Below, one piece after another: positions 24,725 to 33,398 of a stretch of 64,000 bases of DNA. The stretch is taken from the NCBI RefSeq assembly GCF_041146875.1, contig NZ_JBFRXP010000009.1:1-64000 (forward strand), given 5' to 3'. The notes below the pieces were generated by a model that saw only the letters and a list, made by a program, of their open reading frames with translations, was not told the DNA's origin and did not search any database. Position 1 is the first letter of the stretch; every line of letters begins with the position of its first letter. Source of the DNA: Igneacidithiobacillus sp041146875 (GTDB taxonomy: Bacteria > Pseudomonadota > Gammaproteobacteria > Acidithiobacillales > Acidithiobacillaceae). A program made the translations under genes and the position numbers.

Positions 24725-25270
24725 ATGGCATTGGACCAATCTTTACCGGCTTTACGCCTTGGCTCGCGAAACTGGCAATGGTTGCTATACCTCATCCCCT
24801 GCCTGTTCGTGCTTCTTTGTAGCTTTCTGACCCTGTTGGTGGATTGGCGAGCCGCACTCCTGCTCTTTGCCGTTGCTGCTGCATGGGGATTGTGGCGTTG
24901 CCCCTGGTCGCGCAAGCGGCGAGCTTTCTTGCCACGTCTGCTATTGCATCATGGTGACGACCAGGTAGCCGTACGACTGCAAAACGGTGAACGCCGGGAA
25001 GGTATCGTCCTCGCCGGCGGGGTTTATGCGTACCGTCTTTTGCTGTTACGTCTAGCTCTGGGTACTGGCCAGGAAATGACGATCATGGCCGTTTTTCGCC
25101 CTGGGGAGCCGAATTGGCGGCACTGGCGTCTAACTGCCCGACGGCACTGGCTTGCGGCTGCGACCAGTCGCGCCTCTGCCGGAGATGCTGGGCTGGCTCC
25201 AGAAGATCGGGGAAGTCACGGTCATCATGGCAACCGCGCGACTCGTGACGCAGCAGAGCCCCTCGGGTAA
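24725..25270 (+). CDS. ygfX: YgfX-like inner-membrane protein (181 aa)
   Basis: Two membrane helices (WLLYLIPCLFVLLCSFLTLL and AALLLFAVAAAWGLW) followed by VRLQNGERREGIVLAGGVYAY and a C-terminal basic part resemble YgfX (CptA), usually encoded near ygfZ, sdhE and nadB. The last 62 codons run antisense through the 3' end of nadB; typical YgfX proteins end earlier, so the tail may be an accidental extension. I chose the ATG giving MALDQSLPAL; no ribosome site is obvious, and an upstream start is possible. Confidence 0.6.
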   Translation: MALDQSLPALRLGSRNWQWLLYLIPCLFVLLCSFLTLLVDWRAALLLFAVAAAWGLWRCPWSRKRRAFLPRLLLHHGDDQVAVRLQNGERREGIVLAGGVYAYRLLLLRLALGTGQEMTIMAVFRPGEPNWRHWRLTARRHWLAAATSRASAGDAGLAPEDRGSHGHHGNRATRDAAEPLG

Positions 25271-26708
25271 TGAGCAGCGCGCTGCGTAGCAGGCTTTGCC
25301 ATTCCAGCTCCTGTCTGCTGCTAGGTAGATGTCCCACGGGCCGGGATGTTTCTTTTTCCCATGCCTGCAATTGTGCCAGCGCATCCGCCATGCCACCCTG
25401 ATTGCGCAGGATGCCAACTTTTTCCCACATAAGACCTTGCAAGGCAGTGCGCCGTGCCGCGATCGTTTCGGCGGGAAAATTCAGTGTTGAACCCGGAACA
25501 TCTGTCTCCGTCTGCGTGATCGGTGGCAGATTGACGCCGGCAAGATCTTGATAAACGGCATGGGCACTGACAATACACTCCAGCAGGGAATTGCTGGCCA
25601 AGCGATTGGCGCCGTGCAACCCGGTGCTAGCGACTTCGCCAATGGCATACAGTCCAGGCAGGCCAGTTTTCCCGGTCGCATCGACGGTAACTCCGCCACA
25701 ACTGTAGTGCGCCGCTGGCACCACGGGTAAGGCTACTTTGCCTGGGTCGTAGCCGCGTGCGCGACAGTGCTGGGCGATGGTAGGAAAGTGCGCTTCGATA
25801 AGTTGCGCAGGCGCGTGACTGATATCCAGTTCTACGAAATCCAGATGATGTTCTTGCATTTCGTGAATAATGGCGCGGCTGACCACATCGCGTGGTGCCA
25901 GTTCGCCGCGCGTATCGTGCCGGCTCATAAACCGTTCCCCGTTGGGAAGGCGAAGTATGGCACCCTCGCCACGCAGGGCTTCAGTCAGCAAAAAGGCCGA
26001 CTCGCCGGGGCTATACAGTGTCGTGGGATGGAACTGTACGAACTCGAGGTCGCAGATTGCGACGCCGGCTCGCCAGGCCAGGTCGATGCCGTCGCCGCTG
26101 GCGACATCCGGGTTGCTGGTATGGCGATAGACCTGTCCTAAGCCCCCAGTCGCCAGAATGACCGCGCGTGCCCGCAGGCTTTGCCATTGTCCGTCGGCGT
26201 GACGCAGCCAAGCGCCAGTCACCCGTGTATCGTCCTGCTGCAGGGCGCCGACCAGGGTGTTTGGCTGGAGTTGAATTCTGGCATCCGCCGCGGCGCGACG
26301 GAGCAAGGCGCGGGTGATGCTGCGTCCGGTGTGATCGGCGCGATGGAGGACGCGCCGCGCCTGGTGTCCGCCCTCGCGGGTGAGCTGCCAACGATCTCCT
26401 TGGCGATCGAAAATTACCCCCCAGTCCAGCAAGCGTTGGATAGCCCGAGGGGCTGCGCCAAGAATTTCCGTTACCTGATTCGGTTCGCAGAGGCCGGCCC
26501 CAGCACGCACGGTGTCGGCAACGTGCTGTGCCACGCTGTCATCGCTATCGGGCAGCACCGCAGCAATGCCGCCTTGCGCCCAATCACTTGCAGACAGTTC
26601 CAAGGAGCCCTTGCTGAGAACGGTAACCCGGCCAAGCTCGGCGAGTTCCAGGGCACAGGCAAGGCCTGCGCTACCTGCGCCGATAATGAGAAAATCTGTA
26701 CTGAGCAT
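25083..26708 (-). CDS. nadB: L-aspartate oxidase NadB (541 aa)
   Basis: Flavoenzyme oxidising L-aspartate to iminoaspartate, the first step of de novo NAD synthesis. FAD-binding FLIIGAGSAGLACALELAE at the N-terminus, catalytic-site segments LTREGGHQARRVLHRADHTG, EFVQFHPTTLY, RGEGAILRLPNGERF and HYSCGGVTVD, and GEVASTGLHGANRLASNSLLE are all present. Length matches E. coli NadB. Its last 188 bp overlap a convergent gene. No nadA or nadC is in the window. Confidence 0.95.
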   Translation of the reverse strand: MLSTDFLIIGAGSAGLACALELAELGRVTVLSKGSLELSASDWAQGGIAAVLPDSDDSVAQHVADTVRAGAGLCEPNQVTEILGAAPRAIQRLLDWGVIFDRQGDRWQLTREGGHQARRVLHRADHTGRSITRALLRRAAADARIQLQPNTLVGALQQDDTRVTGAWLRHADGQWQSLRARAVILATGGLGQVYRHTSNPDVASGDGIDLAWRAGVAICDLEFVQFHPTTLYSPGESAFLLTEALRGEGAILRLPNGERFMSRHDTRGELAPRDVVSRAIIHEMQEHHLDFVELDISHAPAQLIEAHFPTIAQHCRARGYDPGKVALPVVPAAHYSCGGVTVDATGKTGLPGLYAIGEVASTGLHGANRLASNSLLECIVSAHAVYQDLAGVNLPPITQTETDVPGSTLNFPAETIAARRTALQGLMWEKVGILRNQGGMADALAQLQAWEKETSRPVGHLPSSRQELEWQSLLRSALLITRGALLRHESRGCHDDRDFPDLLEPAQHLRQRRDWSQPQASAVGQLDASAANSAPQGEKRP

Positions 26709-26838
26709 GCTCGCGGGATGATAGTCTTCTTGCGCAAAGATTGGCCGCTCATGATACGATGACGGCTGCGCTGGTGAAAGGTGGCCTGCCTTTTACCGTG
26801 GCAAAGGCCAGCAGAATCATGAAAAAAGGAAACGCTGA

Positions 26839-27471
26839 ATGAGCAAAACGTCAGGGCAGGCCGCCGATGCCAGTAAGGATGGTGGGGCCCAGGCAGATCT
26901 CCTCCTTGTACAACGCGTTCAAAAGGGTGAACGGCAAGCATTCGATTTGCTGGTGCGTAAATACCAACACAAAGTGGTGGCCCTGATTGGACGTTTTGTG
27001 CGCCAGCCCGAGGAGGCCGAAGACGTGGCGCAAGAGGCTTTTGTAAAGGCCTATCGCGCCCTGCACAATTTTCGTGGCGACAGTGCCTTTTACACGTGGC
27101 TCTATCGAATTGCCGTCAACACGGCGAAAAATCATCTGGTCGCCCAAGGGCGCAAAGTCAGTATTGCCGATGTGGATACCGAGGAAGCGGAACAATTTGA
27201 TAGTGCCGACGGACTAAGAGAATACGATACCCCTGAAGGGTTGCTGCTGAGCAAGGAAATTGCGCAACACATCGATGCGGCGTTGAAGGCATTGCCGGCA
27301 GATTTGCGTGAGGCAGTGACCCTGCGGGAGTTGGAAGGTCTGAGCTACGATGAGATCGCTCAGGTGATGGATTGCCCGGTAGGAACGGTGCGTTCCCGAA
27401 TTTTTCGGGCGCGTGAGGCGATTGCCAAAGTATTGGCGCCTTTGTTGGAGCAGAGTAGTCATGAACGATGA
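26839..27471 (+). CDS. rpoE: RNA polymerase sigma-E factor (210 aa)
   Basis: Extracytoplasmic-function sigma factor for envelope stress. Sigma-2 region from LLVRKYQHKVVALIGRFV through DVAQEAFVKAYRAL and GDSAFYTWLYRIAVNTAKNHL; sigma-4 region with LREAVTLRELEGLSYDEIA and CPVGTVRSRIFRAREA. Followed by its anti-sigma gene (11-nt overlap) and the periplasmic protease gene, as in Pseudomonas algU-mucA-mucB-mucD, but with the mucB/rseB gene missing. Probably autoregulated. Confidence 0.93.
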   Translation: MSKTSGQAADASKDGGAQADLLLVQRVQKGERQAFDLLVRKYQHKVVALIGRFVRQPEEAEDVAQEAFVKAYRALHNFRGDSAFYTWLYRIAVNTAKNHLVAQGRKVSIADVDTEEAEQFDSADGLREYDTPEGLLLSKEIAQHIDAALKALPADLREAVTLRELEGLSYDEIAQVMDCPVGTVRSRIFRAREAIAKVLAPLLEQSSHER

Positions 27472-28096
27472 AACGAAATCGGCCTTGATGGCGTTCATGG
27501 ATGGTGAACTGAGCACCTTTTCAGCACGGCGCATGGCAACTCGTCTGGAGCAGGAACCTGCCTTGCGCGATGCCTGGGAAACACAGTACCGCGTGTCTTT
27601 TCTGTTGCAGCAAGGGCGGATGGGCGCGGCATTGGCCAGTCCCGACTTTGCCGCACGCGTACAACAGGCCATTGCTGCCGAAACCCCCCAAGCCCCGCGC
27701 GTACGACGCAATGCAGCGCATAGGTGGGGTTGGTCCTCGGTGGCCGCAGTCAGTCTACTTACGGCTTCGCTCTTCGTCTTAACCCCCCCCTGGCAAGAGG
27801 ATAGTCAGTCAAGTTCCGCGCCAACGGCTGCTGCGCCCGCAGCGGTAGCTAGCATCGCGGGCGAGCACTTCACCTTGCGCCCGGTGCGCTTTGCGGTACC
27901 CACAGGTCCGCTGGTGCGCGCCGACGTTACCATTCAGCGCGATATTCAGCGGATCTGGCGTCCTACGCCGGAGCGTTACCTCGGCTGGAGCCAAGAAGGA
28001 AATGTCAGTTTTTCACAATATCCGGCAACGGGCTTGCTTCCCGTAGCGTTTCGCTCCCAGGAAGGGATCTATCCTGGCGACGCTTATCAACGTTGA
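27461..28096 (+). CDS. rseA: RseA/MucA-type anti-sigma factor (211 aa)
   Basis: The first 65 residues (ETKSALMAFMDGELSTFSARRM... DAWETQYRVSFLLQ) match the RseA N-terminal domain that holds sigma-E. One membrane segment follows (SSVAAVSLLTASLFVLTPPW), then a periplasmic part. It should release sigma-E after proteolysis by DegS-like and RseP proteases. The start overlaps the end of rpoE, which fits stoichiometric production. Confidence 0.88.
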   Translation: MNDETKSALMAFMDGELSTFSARRMATRLEQEPALRDAWETQYRVSFLLQQGRMGAALASPDFAARVQQAIAAETPQAPRVRRNAAHRWGWSSVAAVSLLTASLFVLTPPWQEDSQSSSAPTAAAPAAVASIAGEHFTLRPVRFAVPTGPLVRADVTIQRDIQRIWRPTPERYLGWSQEGNVSFSQYPATGLLPVAFRSQEGIYPGDAYQR

Positions 28097-28235
28097 CAAA
28101 ACACCGGCTAGACAAGCCCTGCGCTCCTCGCTACCCTCTGTAGCACGTTGATCAATGGTGAGAAAATTGCCGTGGATCGCGCGCCAATCAATTTGTGATA
28201 AAAATCGGTCTGAGTGCCGAGCTACTGGAGGTTTT

Positions 28236-29684
28236 GTGCAAGGGAATCATCGGCGTTTACGGCGTTCAGTCAGTGCACTGTGTGTGGCCTTGGCCCTCAC
28301 TGGGTTGGCGGTGACACCAACAGTGGCCTGGGCGGACTCGGCCAATCTTGTGGCGTTGCCAGATTTTACCCCCATCGTGAAGCACTTTGGCCCCGCCGTG
28401 GTGAATATCAGTACCACGGAAACCAAAGAAGCACAGCAGCCACAATCTCCTTTTCCGCCCAATTCTCCGCTCAATCAATTTTTTGCCCCTTTTGCCGGGC
28501 CGAGTGGGCCGGCACATAAGTATCAGGTGCAATCTCTGGGCTCTGGCTTTATCGTCAGTTCTGATGGCTACATCGTCACTGCTGCACACGTAGTACGTGG
28601 GGCACAGAAAATCATTGTCAGCCTTACTAATCATCAGCAGTACCAAGCGAAGCTGGTCGGTCTCTCCAATCGCATCGACGTAGCCTTGTTGAAAATCGAT
28701 GCCAAAAACCTACCCACGGTGCAGATTGGTGATTCTGGTCGCCTGCAAGTGGGACAATGGGTACTCGCAGTGGGCGCGCCTTTCGGCTTTGAAAACAGCG
28801 TAACGCAGGGAGTGGTAAGCGCCACCTCGCGCCCATTGCCAGACGATCCCTACATTCCTTTCATCCAGACCGACGTACCCATTAACCCCGGCAACTCGGG
28901 TGGCCCTTTATTTAACATGAAGGGTCAGGTTGTCGGTATCAACGACCAGATCTATACCAATAGTGGCGGTTACATGGGGCTGTCTTTTTCCATTCCCATT
29001 ACTGTTGCTATGGATGCCGTAAAGCAGCTCAAGATCCATCAGAAGGTGCATTTTGGCTGGCTGGGCGTAATGGTGCAGGACGTGAGTATGGACCTTGCCA
29101 AGTCTTTCCACATGAAAGAGCCCATGGGTGCCTTGGTTTCGCAAGTAGAGCCTGACGGGCCTGCCGCCAAGGCGGGCCTGAAGCCGGGCGATGTCATTGT
29201 CTCCTTCGATGGACAGCCGATATACAACTCGGCGCAACTGCCCCCTCTGGTTGGTGGGCTACCAGCAGGCTTCCAGGCCAAGGTCGGTATTATTCGTGAT
29301 GGCAAGGCGATGACCCTGCCGGTGACGGTGGAAAGTCTGCCCAGCAATATGGAGGAGCAAGCGGGTGAGCCGCATGCTGCCCAAGCACCGGAACAAAAGG
29401 GTAGCGTCGCCCGCATGAAGATCCAGGTGGGGCCGCTAAGTGCTGCCGCCCGGCAGCAGCTGGATGTGTCCTCTGGCGTCTTGGTCTTGGGGGTAGCCAA
29501 CGGGCCGGCGGCGCTGGCTGGGATTCGGCCCGGTGATGTTATCCTGCAAGTGGCGCAACAGCCGGTGAGCAGCGTCGGTCAATTGCAAAAGATGGTGGCG
29601 GGTCTGCCTGTCGGACAGCCGATCCCTGTGCTCATCCATCGTCGCGAGGGAAATTTTTACGTCGTCCTGTCCTTGCCCCGCTAA
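28236..29684 (+). CDS. mucD: MucD/DegP-type periplasmic serine protease (482 aa)
   Basis: HtrA-family protease and chaperone that removes misfolded envelope proteins. From a GTG start with GGAGG upstream, a signal peptide (SVSALCVALALTGLAVTPTVAWA) is followed by the protease domain with His118 (TAAHVV), Asp148 (NRIDVALLKI) and Ser221 (NPGNSGGPL), then two PDZ domains around GPAAKAGLKPGDVIVSFDG and GPAALAGIRPGDVILQVAQ. The open frame continues upstream but only the GTG gives a clean signal peptide. Third gene of the sigma-E block. Confidence 0.92.
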   Translation: MQGNHRRLRRSVSALCVALALTGLAVTPTVAWADSANLVALPDFTPIVKHFGPAVVNISTTETKEAQQPQSPFPPNSPLNQFFAPFAGPSGPAHKYQVQSLGSGFIVSSDGYIVTAAHVVRGAQKIIVSLTNHQQYQAKLVGLSNRIDVALLKIDAKNLPTVQIGDSGRLQVGQWVLAVGAPFGFENSVTQGVVSATSRPLPDDPYIPFIQTDVPINPGNSGGPLFNMKGQVVGINDQIYTNSGGYMGLSFSIPITVAMDAVKQLKIHQKVHFGWLGVMVQDVSMDLAKSFHMKEPMGALVSQVEPDGPAAKAGLKPGDVIVSFDGQPIYNSAQLPPLVGGLPAGFQAKVGIIRDGKAMTLPVTVESLPSNMEEQAGEPHAAQAPEQKGSVARMKIQVGPLSAAARQQLDVSSGVLVLGVANGPAALAGIRPGDVILQVAQQPVSSVGQLQKMVAGLPVGQPIPVLIHRREGNFYVVLSLPR

Positions 29685-29735
29685 GTTGCGGGGCGTTCCA
29701 GGGGGTTGGCGATAAGCCTCCCCCTTTGTCTTTTG
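29675..29735 (+). terminator. Two hairpins after mucD
   Basis: GCCCCGC (29675-29681) pairs with GCGGGGC (29688-29694) across the mucD stop codon. AGGGGG (29700-29705) pairs with CCCCCT (29720-29725), followed by TTGTCTTTT. Together they should end most mucD transcripts and separate it from lepA. Confidence 0.55.
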
Positions 29736-29747
29736 AGATATGGACGC

Positions 29748-31556
29748 ATGAGCACAGAGCAAGAAAGAATTCGTAATTTTTCCATCATCGCCCATGTCGA
29801 TCATGGCAAATCCACTCTGGCAGATCAGTTCATCCGTCTTTGCGGCGCCCTCAGCGAGCGCGAGATGGAGAGCCAAGTGTTGGATACTATGGATATCGAG
29901 CGTGAGCGCGGTATTACCATCAAGGCGCAGAGCGTGCGCCTACAGTACCGTGCCGATGACGGGCAGGACTACACCTTCCACCTGATCGACACCCCCGGCC
30001 ACGTCGATTTTTCCTATGAAGTCAGTCGCTCTCTCGCTGCTTGTGAAGGGGCCTTGTTGGTAGTCGATGCCTCGCAGGGCGTGGAGGCGCAGAGCGTCGC
30101 CAATTGTTATACGGCCATGGAACATGATCTCGAGATTGTTCCGGTGCTCAACAAGATTGACCTGCCGGCCGCAGATCCTGACCGGGTACGGCGCGAGATC
30201 GAGGAAATTGTTGGTTTGCCTGCTGGCCAAGCGATCCTGGCGAGCGCCAAAGACGGGCGTGGCATTCGCGAAATCCTCGAGCAGGTGGTGCACGACATTC
30301 CCGCGCCCCGGGGCGATCCTGCTGCGCCGTTGCAGGCCCTGATCATTGATTCGTGGTTCGATAACTACGTCGGTACTGTGGTCTTGGTGCGGGTCATGAA
30401 CGGTAGTCTGCGCAGTGGGCAACGGATTCGCACCATGGTGGGCGGCAAGGAATATCTCGTAGAAAAAACGGGAGTGTTTACGCCCAAATCTGTGCATGTG
30501 CCCTCCCTGGATACGGGTACCGTCGGTTTTGTCATCGCCGGTATTCGCAGCATCGAGGGCGCGCGGGTTGGCGACACCCTGACCGATGCCGCGCGGCCCG
30601 CCGCGGCGCCACTGCCGGGCTTCCGAGAAGTGCAGCCCCAGGTCTTTACCGGTCTGTATCCTATCGACTCGGCAGATTATGAGCGCTTTCGCGAGGCACT
30701 ACAGAAGCTGCGTCTGAACGATGCTGCCTTGCAGTTTGAGCCGGAAACATCGCAGGCATTGGGCTTTGGCTTTCGCTGTGGCTTCCTGGGCCTGCTGCAC
30801 ATGGAGATCATTCAGGAGCGTCTGGAGCGGGAATACCAGCTCGATCTTTTGAGTACTGCCCCCACCGTTGTCTACGAAATCGAGACCACCGACGGCGAAG
30901 TAGTGCACCTGTCCAATCCTGCCGAATTGCCAGCGGTAAATCGCATTCGCGAGATTCGCGAGCCAATGATCCGTGCGAATATTTTGGTGCCGGAAACATA
31001 CCTCGGCCAGGTCATTACCCTCTGTGAGGAACGGCGCGGCCGCCAAGCGAACCTGCAGTTTACCGGTGGGCAGGTGATGGTGACCTATGAGCTGCCCTTG
31101 AATGAGGTGGTGCTGGACTTTTTTGATCGACTGAAATCCGTTAGTCGCGGCTATGCCTCCATGGACTATGAATTTTCGCGTTTTCAGGTGGGTCCCTTGG
31201 TAAAGATGGATATTCTCATCAACGGGGAAAAGCTCGATGCCCTTTCTTGGATTGTGCATCGCGATTTTGCCGAGCGCCGCGGGCGGGAACTGGCAGGGCG
31301 TTTGAAGGATCTCATTCCCCGACAGATGTTTGAAGTGGCAATACAGGCGGCGATTGGTGCCAAGATCATTGCGCGCGAGACGGTCAAAGCCATGCGCAAG
31401 GATGTTTTGGCCAAATGCTATGGCGGTGATATCTCCCGTAAGCGCAAACTCCTCGAGAAACAAAAAGAGGGGAAAAAGCGTATGAAGCAAGTGGGACGGG
31501 TGGAAATCCCGCAAGAGGCCTTTTTGGCCATTTTACAGAGCGACAAGAGAAACTGA
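29748..31556 (+). CDS. lepA: Elongation factor 4 LepA (602 aa)
   Basis: Ribosome-bound GTPase acting in translation initiation and back-translocation. G1 motif AHVDHGKST (15-23), G2 region ERERGITIKAQSV, G3 DTPGHVDF, G4 NKID, and the LepA-specific C-terminal domain ending KMRKDVLAK-type (here KAMRKDVLAKCYGGDISRK). Start ATG gives MSTEQERIRNFSII, the family N-terminus; the frame extends 14 codons further. Normal length. Confidence 0.97.
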   Translation: MSTEQERIRNFSIIAHVDHGKSTLADQFIRLCGALSEREMESQVLDTMDIERERGITIKAQSVRLQYRADDGQDYTFHLIDTPGHVDFSYEVSRSLAACEGALLVVDASQGVEAQSVANCYTAMEHDLEIVPVLNKIDLPAADPDRVRREIEEIVGLPAGQAILASAKDGRGIREILEQVVHDIPAPRGDPAAPLQALIIDSWFDNYVGTVVLVRVMNGSLRSGQRIRTMVGGKEYLVEKTGVFTPKSVHVPSLDTGTVGFVIAGIRSIEGARVGDTLTDAARPAAAPLPGFREVQPQVFTGLYPIDSADYERFREALQKLRLNDAALQFEPETSQALGFGFRCGFLGLLHMEIIQERLEREYQLDLLSTAPTVVYEIETTDGEVVHLSNPAELPAVNRIREIREPMIRANILVPETYLGQVITLCEERRGRQANLQFTGGQVMVTYELPLNEVVLDFFDRLKSVSRGYASMDYEFSRFQVGPLVKMDILINGEKLDALSWIVHRDFAERRGRELAGRLKDLIPRQMFEVAIQAAIGAKIIARETVKAMRKDVLAKCYGGDISRKRKLLEKQKEGKKRMKQVGRVEIPQEAFLAILQSDKRN

Positions 31557-31585
31557 GCGCGTAACGACGGAACGAGGACAGCGGC

Positions 31586-32380
31586 ATGGATTTTACTCTC
31601 GGATTATTTTTGGCGGTGCTGGCAACAGGCCTGATCTGGTTTATCGATCGCCTCCTACTGCGCCGTCGTCGTGCTGCTGACGAACGGGTGCCGGTGCTGG
31701 TGGATTATGCCCGCAGCTTTTTCCCGGTCTTATTGGTAGTGTTCCTGGTGCGCGCGTTTTTGGTCGAGCCTTTTCAGGTACCTTCTGGTTCCATGCTCCC
31801 AACCATTCGGGTGGGTGATTTTCTTTTGGTCAACAAATTTACCTGGGGTTTGCGCTTACCGCTGATTCACTCGGATTTGACGCAAGGAAATCCGGTGCAG
31901 GCGGGTGATATCATGGTCTTTCGTTACCCCAAAAACCCCCGTATCGATTACATCAAACGCGTGATCGGTTTGCCAGGTGACACGATCGAAGTCAAGGGGA
32001 ACGACCTCTACATCAACGGTAAGCTGATTCCGCAAAAGTACATTGGTACCTTCAATTATCGCCCGGAAGGACAGGGCGAGAATGGCATGGTTATCCCCAC
32101 CAAGGAATATGCACAGACCATTGGTGGCCACACCTTCCACATCATCGAGTTTGATACGCCAGAAGCACATATGGATTTCGGCCCCTACAAGGTGCCGCCG
32201 AATTGCTATTTCATGATGGGCGACGATCGCGATAATAGTGACGATAGCCGTTTTTGGGGCTGTGCTCCGCGCCGCAATATCGTTGGTAAGGCGATGTTCA
32301 TCTGGTTTTCCTGGGACTCCGAAAACTGGTCGATTCGCTGGCACCAGATTGGCCGTGCCCTAGATGGTCCGAGCAATTGA
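31586..32380 (+). CDS. lepB: Signal peptidase I (264 aa)
   Basis: Cleaves signal peptides at the outer face of the inner membrane. Two N-terminal membrane segments (LFLAVLATGLIWFI and FFPVLLVVFLVRAFL) lead to the catalytic Ser69 in PSGSMLPT and Lys124 in YIKRVIGLPGD; boxes MMGDDRDNSDDSRFWG complete the fold. It follows lepA by 29 bp, the standard gammaproteobacterial order. Confidence 0.96.
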   Translation: MDFTLGLFLAVLATGLIWFIDRLLLRRRRAADERVPVLVDYARSFFPVLLVVFLVRAFLVEPFQVPSGSMLPTIRVGDFLLVNKFTWGLRLPLIHSDLTQGNPVQAGDIMVFRYPKNPRIDYIKRVIGLPGDTIEVKGNDLYINGKLIPQKYIGTFNYRPEGQGENGMVIPTKEYAQTIGGHTFHIIEFDTPEAHMDFGPYKVPPNCYFMMGDDRDNSDDSRFWGCAPRRNIVGKAMFIWFSWDSENWSIRWHQIGRALDGPSN

Positions 32381-32450
32381 GTCTTTTTCTTCTCGAGCTT
32401 GCAAAGTAAGCACTTCCGTCTAAGTATCTGCCGAGATGCACTTGAGAGAG

Positions 32451-32816
32451 ATGGCGATGTCGCGCATACAGAGTCGAGAAGCCGGTTTAGGCTTGGTTGG
32501 GGTAATTTTCTGGATTGTGGTGTTGGCTATTGCCGTTGCTTTGGTAGTCAAGATCGGCCCCATTTACTACGATAACCTGTCGTTGCAAAACATTTTGCAG
32601 GACCAGGCACGGCATGCCAGTCCTTCGGAATCTGCAGGAGAGATCCTTTACAACCTGCAAGATCGCCTTAATGTCGCAATGATCAAGGTCAATCAGCAGG
32701 ATATCCAAATTATCAAAAATGGCGATGCCCCGGTGAAGATTGTTGCCAACTACGATCGGGTTGTGCCGCTGGTCGGCAACATCAGCCTATTGATCCATTT
32801 CCGTACCCGCAGCTAG
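32451..32816 (+). CDS. DUF4845-family membrane protein (121 aa)
   Basis: A single N-terminal membrane helix (GLVGVIFWIVVLAIAVALVV) after a short type-IV-pilin-like lead (REAGLGL), followed by KIGPIYYDN and a small soluble domain. This family is usually encoded between lepB and rnc. I start at the ATG after GAGAGAG. Here two tRNA genes rather than rnc/era follow. Confidence 0.8.
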   Translation: MAMSRIQSREAGLGLVGVIFWIVVLAIAVALVVKIGPIYYDNLSLQNILQDQARHASPSESAGEILYNLQDRLNVAMIKVNQQDIQIIKNGDAPVKIVANYDRVVPLVGNISLLIHFRTRS

Positions 32817-32840
32817 GGGTTCTGATCCCCAATCCGGTTG

Positions 32841-32870
32841 TTGACAGCGACACAAGCGGCAACGTAAGAT
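32841..32870 (+). promoter_or_regulatory. Sigma-70 promoter of the tRNA genes
   Basis: TTGACA, an 18-bp spacer and TAAGAT end 11 bp before tRNA-Gly. The -35 box is a perfect consensus match, fitting a strong stable-RNA promoter. Confidence 0.7.
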
Positions 32871-32881
32871 GCGCCCACGTT

Positions 32882-32956
32882 GCGGGAATAGCTCAGTGGT
32901 AGAGCACAACCTTGCCAAGGTTGGGGTCGCGAGTTCGAGCCTCGTTTCCCGCTCCA
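32882..32956 (+). tRNA. tRNA-Gly (GCC)
   Basis: Full cloverleaf: acceptor GCGGGAA/TTCCCGC, D loop AGCTCAGTGGTAGAGC, anticodon stem CAACC/GGTTG around TTGCCAA with anticodon GCC, T arm GCGAG-TTCGAGC-CTCGT, encoded CCA. Confidence 0.97.
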
Positions 32957-32962
32957 AATCAC

Positions 32963-32990
32963 AGGGGAAGGTTCCTTTCCCTTTTTCTTT
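32963..32990 (+). terminator. Hairpin and T-run between the two tRNAs
   Basis: GGGGAAGG and CCTTTCCC pair around TT and are followed directly by TTTTTCTTT. It should terminate part of the transcripts after tRNA-Gly; tRNA-Cys begins 3 bp later. Confidence 0.65.
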
Positions 32991-32992
32991 AT

Positions 32993-33066
32993 GGCTGGGT
33001 GGCAGAGTGGTTATGCAGCGGCCTGCAAAGCCGTGTACCTCGGTTCGATTCCGGGCCTAGCCTCCA
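32993..33066 (+). tRNA. tRNA-Cys (GCA)
   Basis: Acceptor GGCTGGG/CCTAGCC (one G-T pair), anticodon loop with GCA (GGCCTGCAAAGCC), T arm CTCGGTTCGATTCCGGG, discriminator T and encoded CCA. All expected conserved bases are present. Confidence 0.96.
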
Positions 33067-33144
33067 TAATTTCCCTCCTCTTGCGGACAAAAACCCTAGC
33101 TACGGGCATAATCGGGAGCTTGGCTGGTGCGGGAGGATATCGGA

Positions 33145-33357
33145 ATGACGCAGAAAATCACGGTTCAGCTCAATGGCTCAGAATACACCCTGAACGCGGG
33201 AAGTAGCATCCTCACCGTACTCGAAATACTGGATTTGACCGGGCAGCGTGTAGCGGTGGAGCGCAATGGCAGCGTGGTGCCGCGTAGTCAGCATGGCGAT
33301 ACGCAGTTGGCCACAGGCGACCAACTCGAGGTCATCCGTGCCGTAGGCGGCGGATAG
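33145..33357 (+). CDS. thiS: ThiS sulfur carrier protein (70 aa)
   Basis: Ubiquitin-like carrier that delivers sulfur for the thiazole ring of thiamine as a C-terminal thiocarboxylate. The required Gly-Gly end is present (IRAVGGG). Start ATG has GGGAGGA 7 nt upstream. thiG follows 41 bp later. No THI-box riboswitch was seen upstream. The adenylating partner could be the moeB/thiF-like protein encoded at about 40 kb. Confidence 0.92.
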   Translation: MTQKITVQLNGSEYTLNAGSSILTVLEILDLTGQRVAVERNGSVVPRSQHGDTQLATGDQLEVIRAVGGG

Positions 33358-33398
33358 GGGTATAGTAGCTGCTGGTTTTCGTTCTGGGTTGAGATGTC

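Noticed and set aside
25130..26391. Long frames opposite nadB, groEL and the large permease
   Set aside because: They are antisense shadows of well-supported genes, without ribosome sites or family features.
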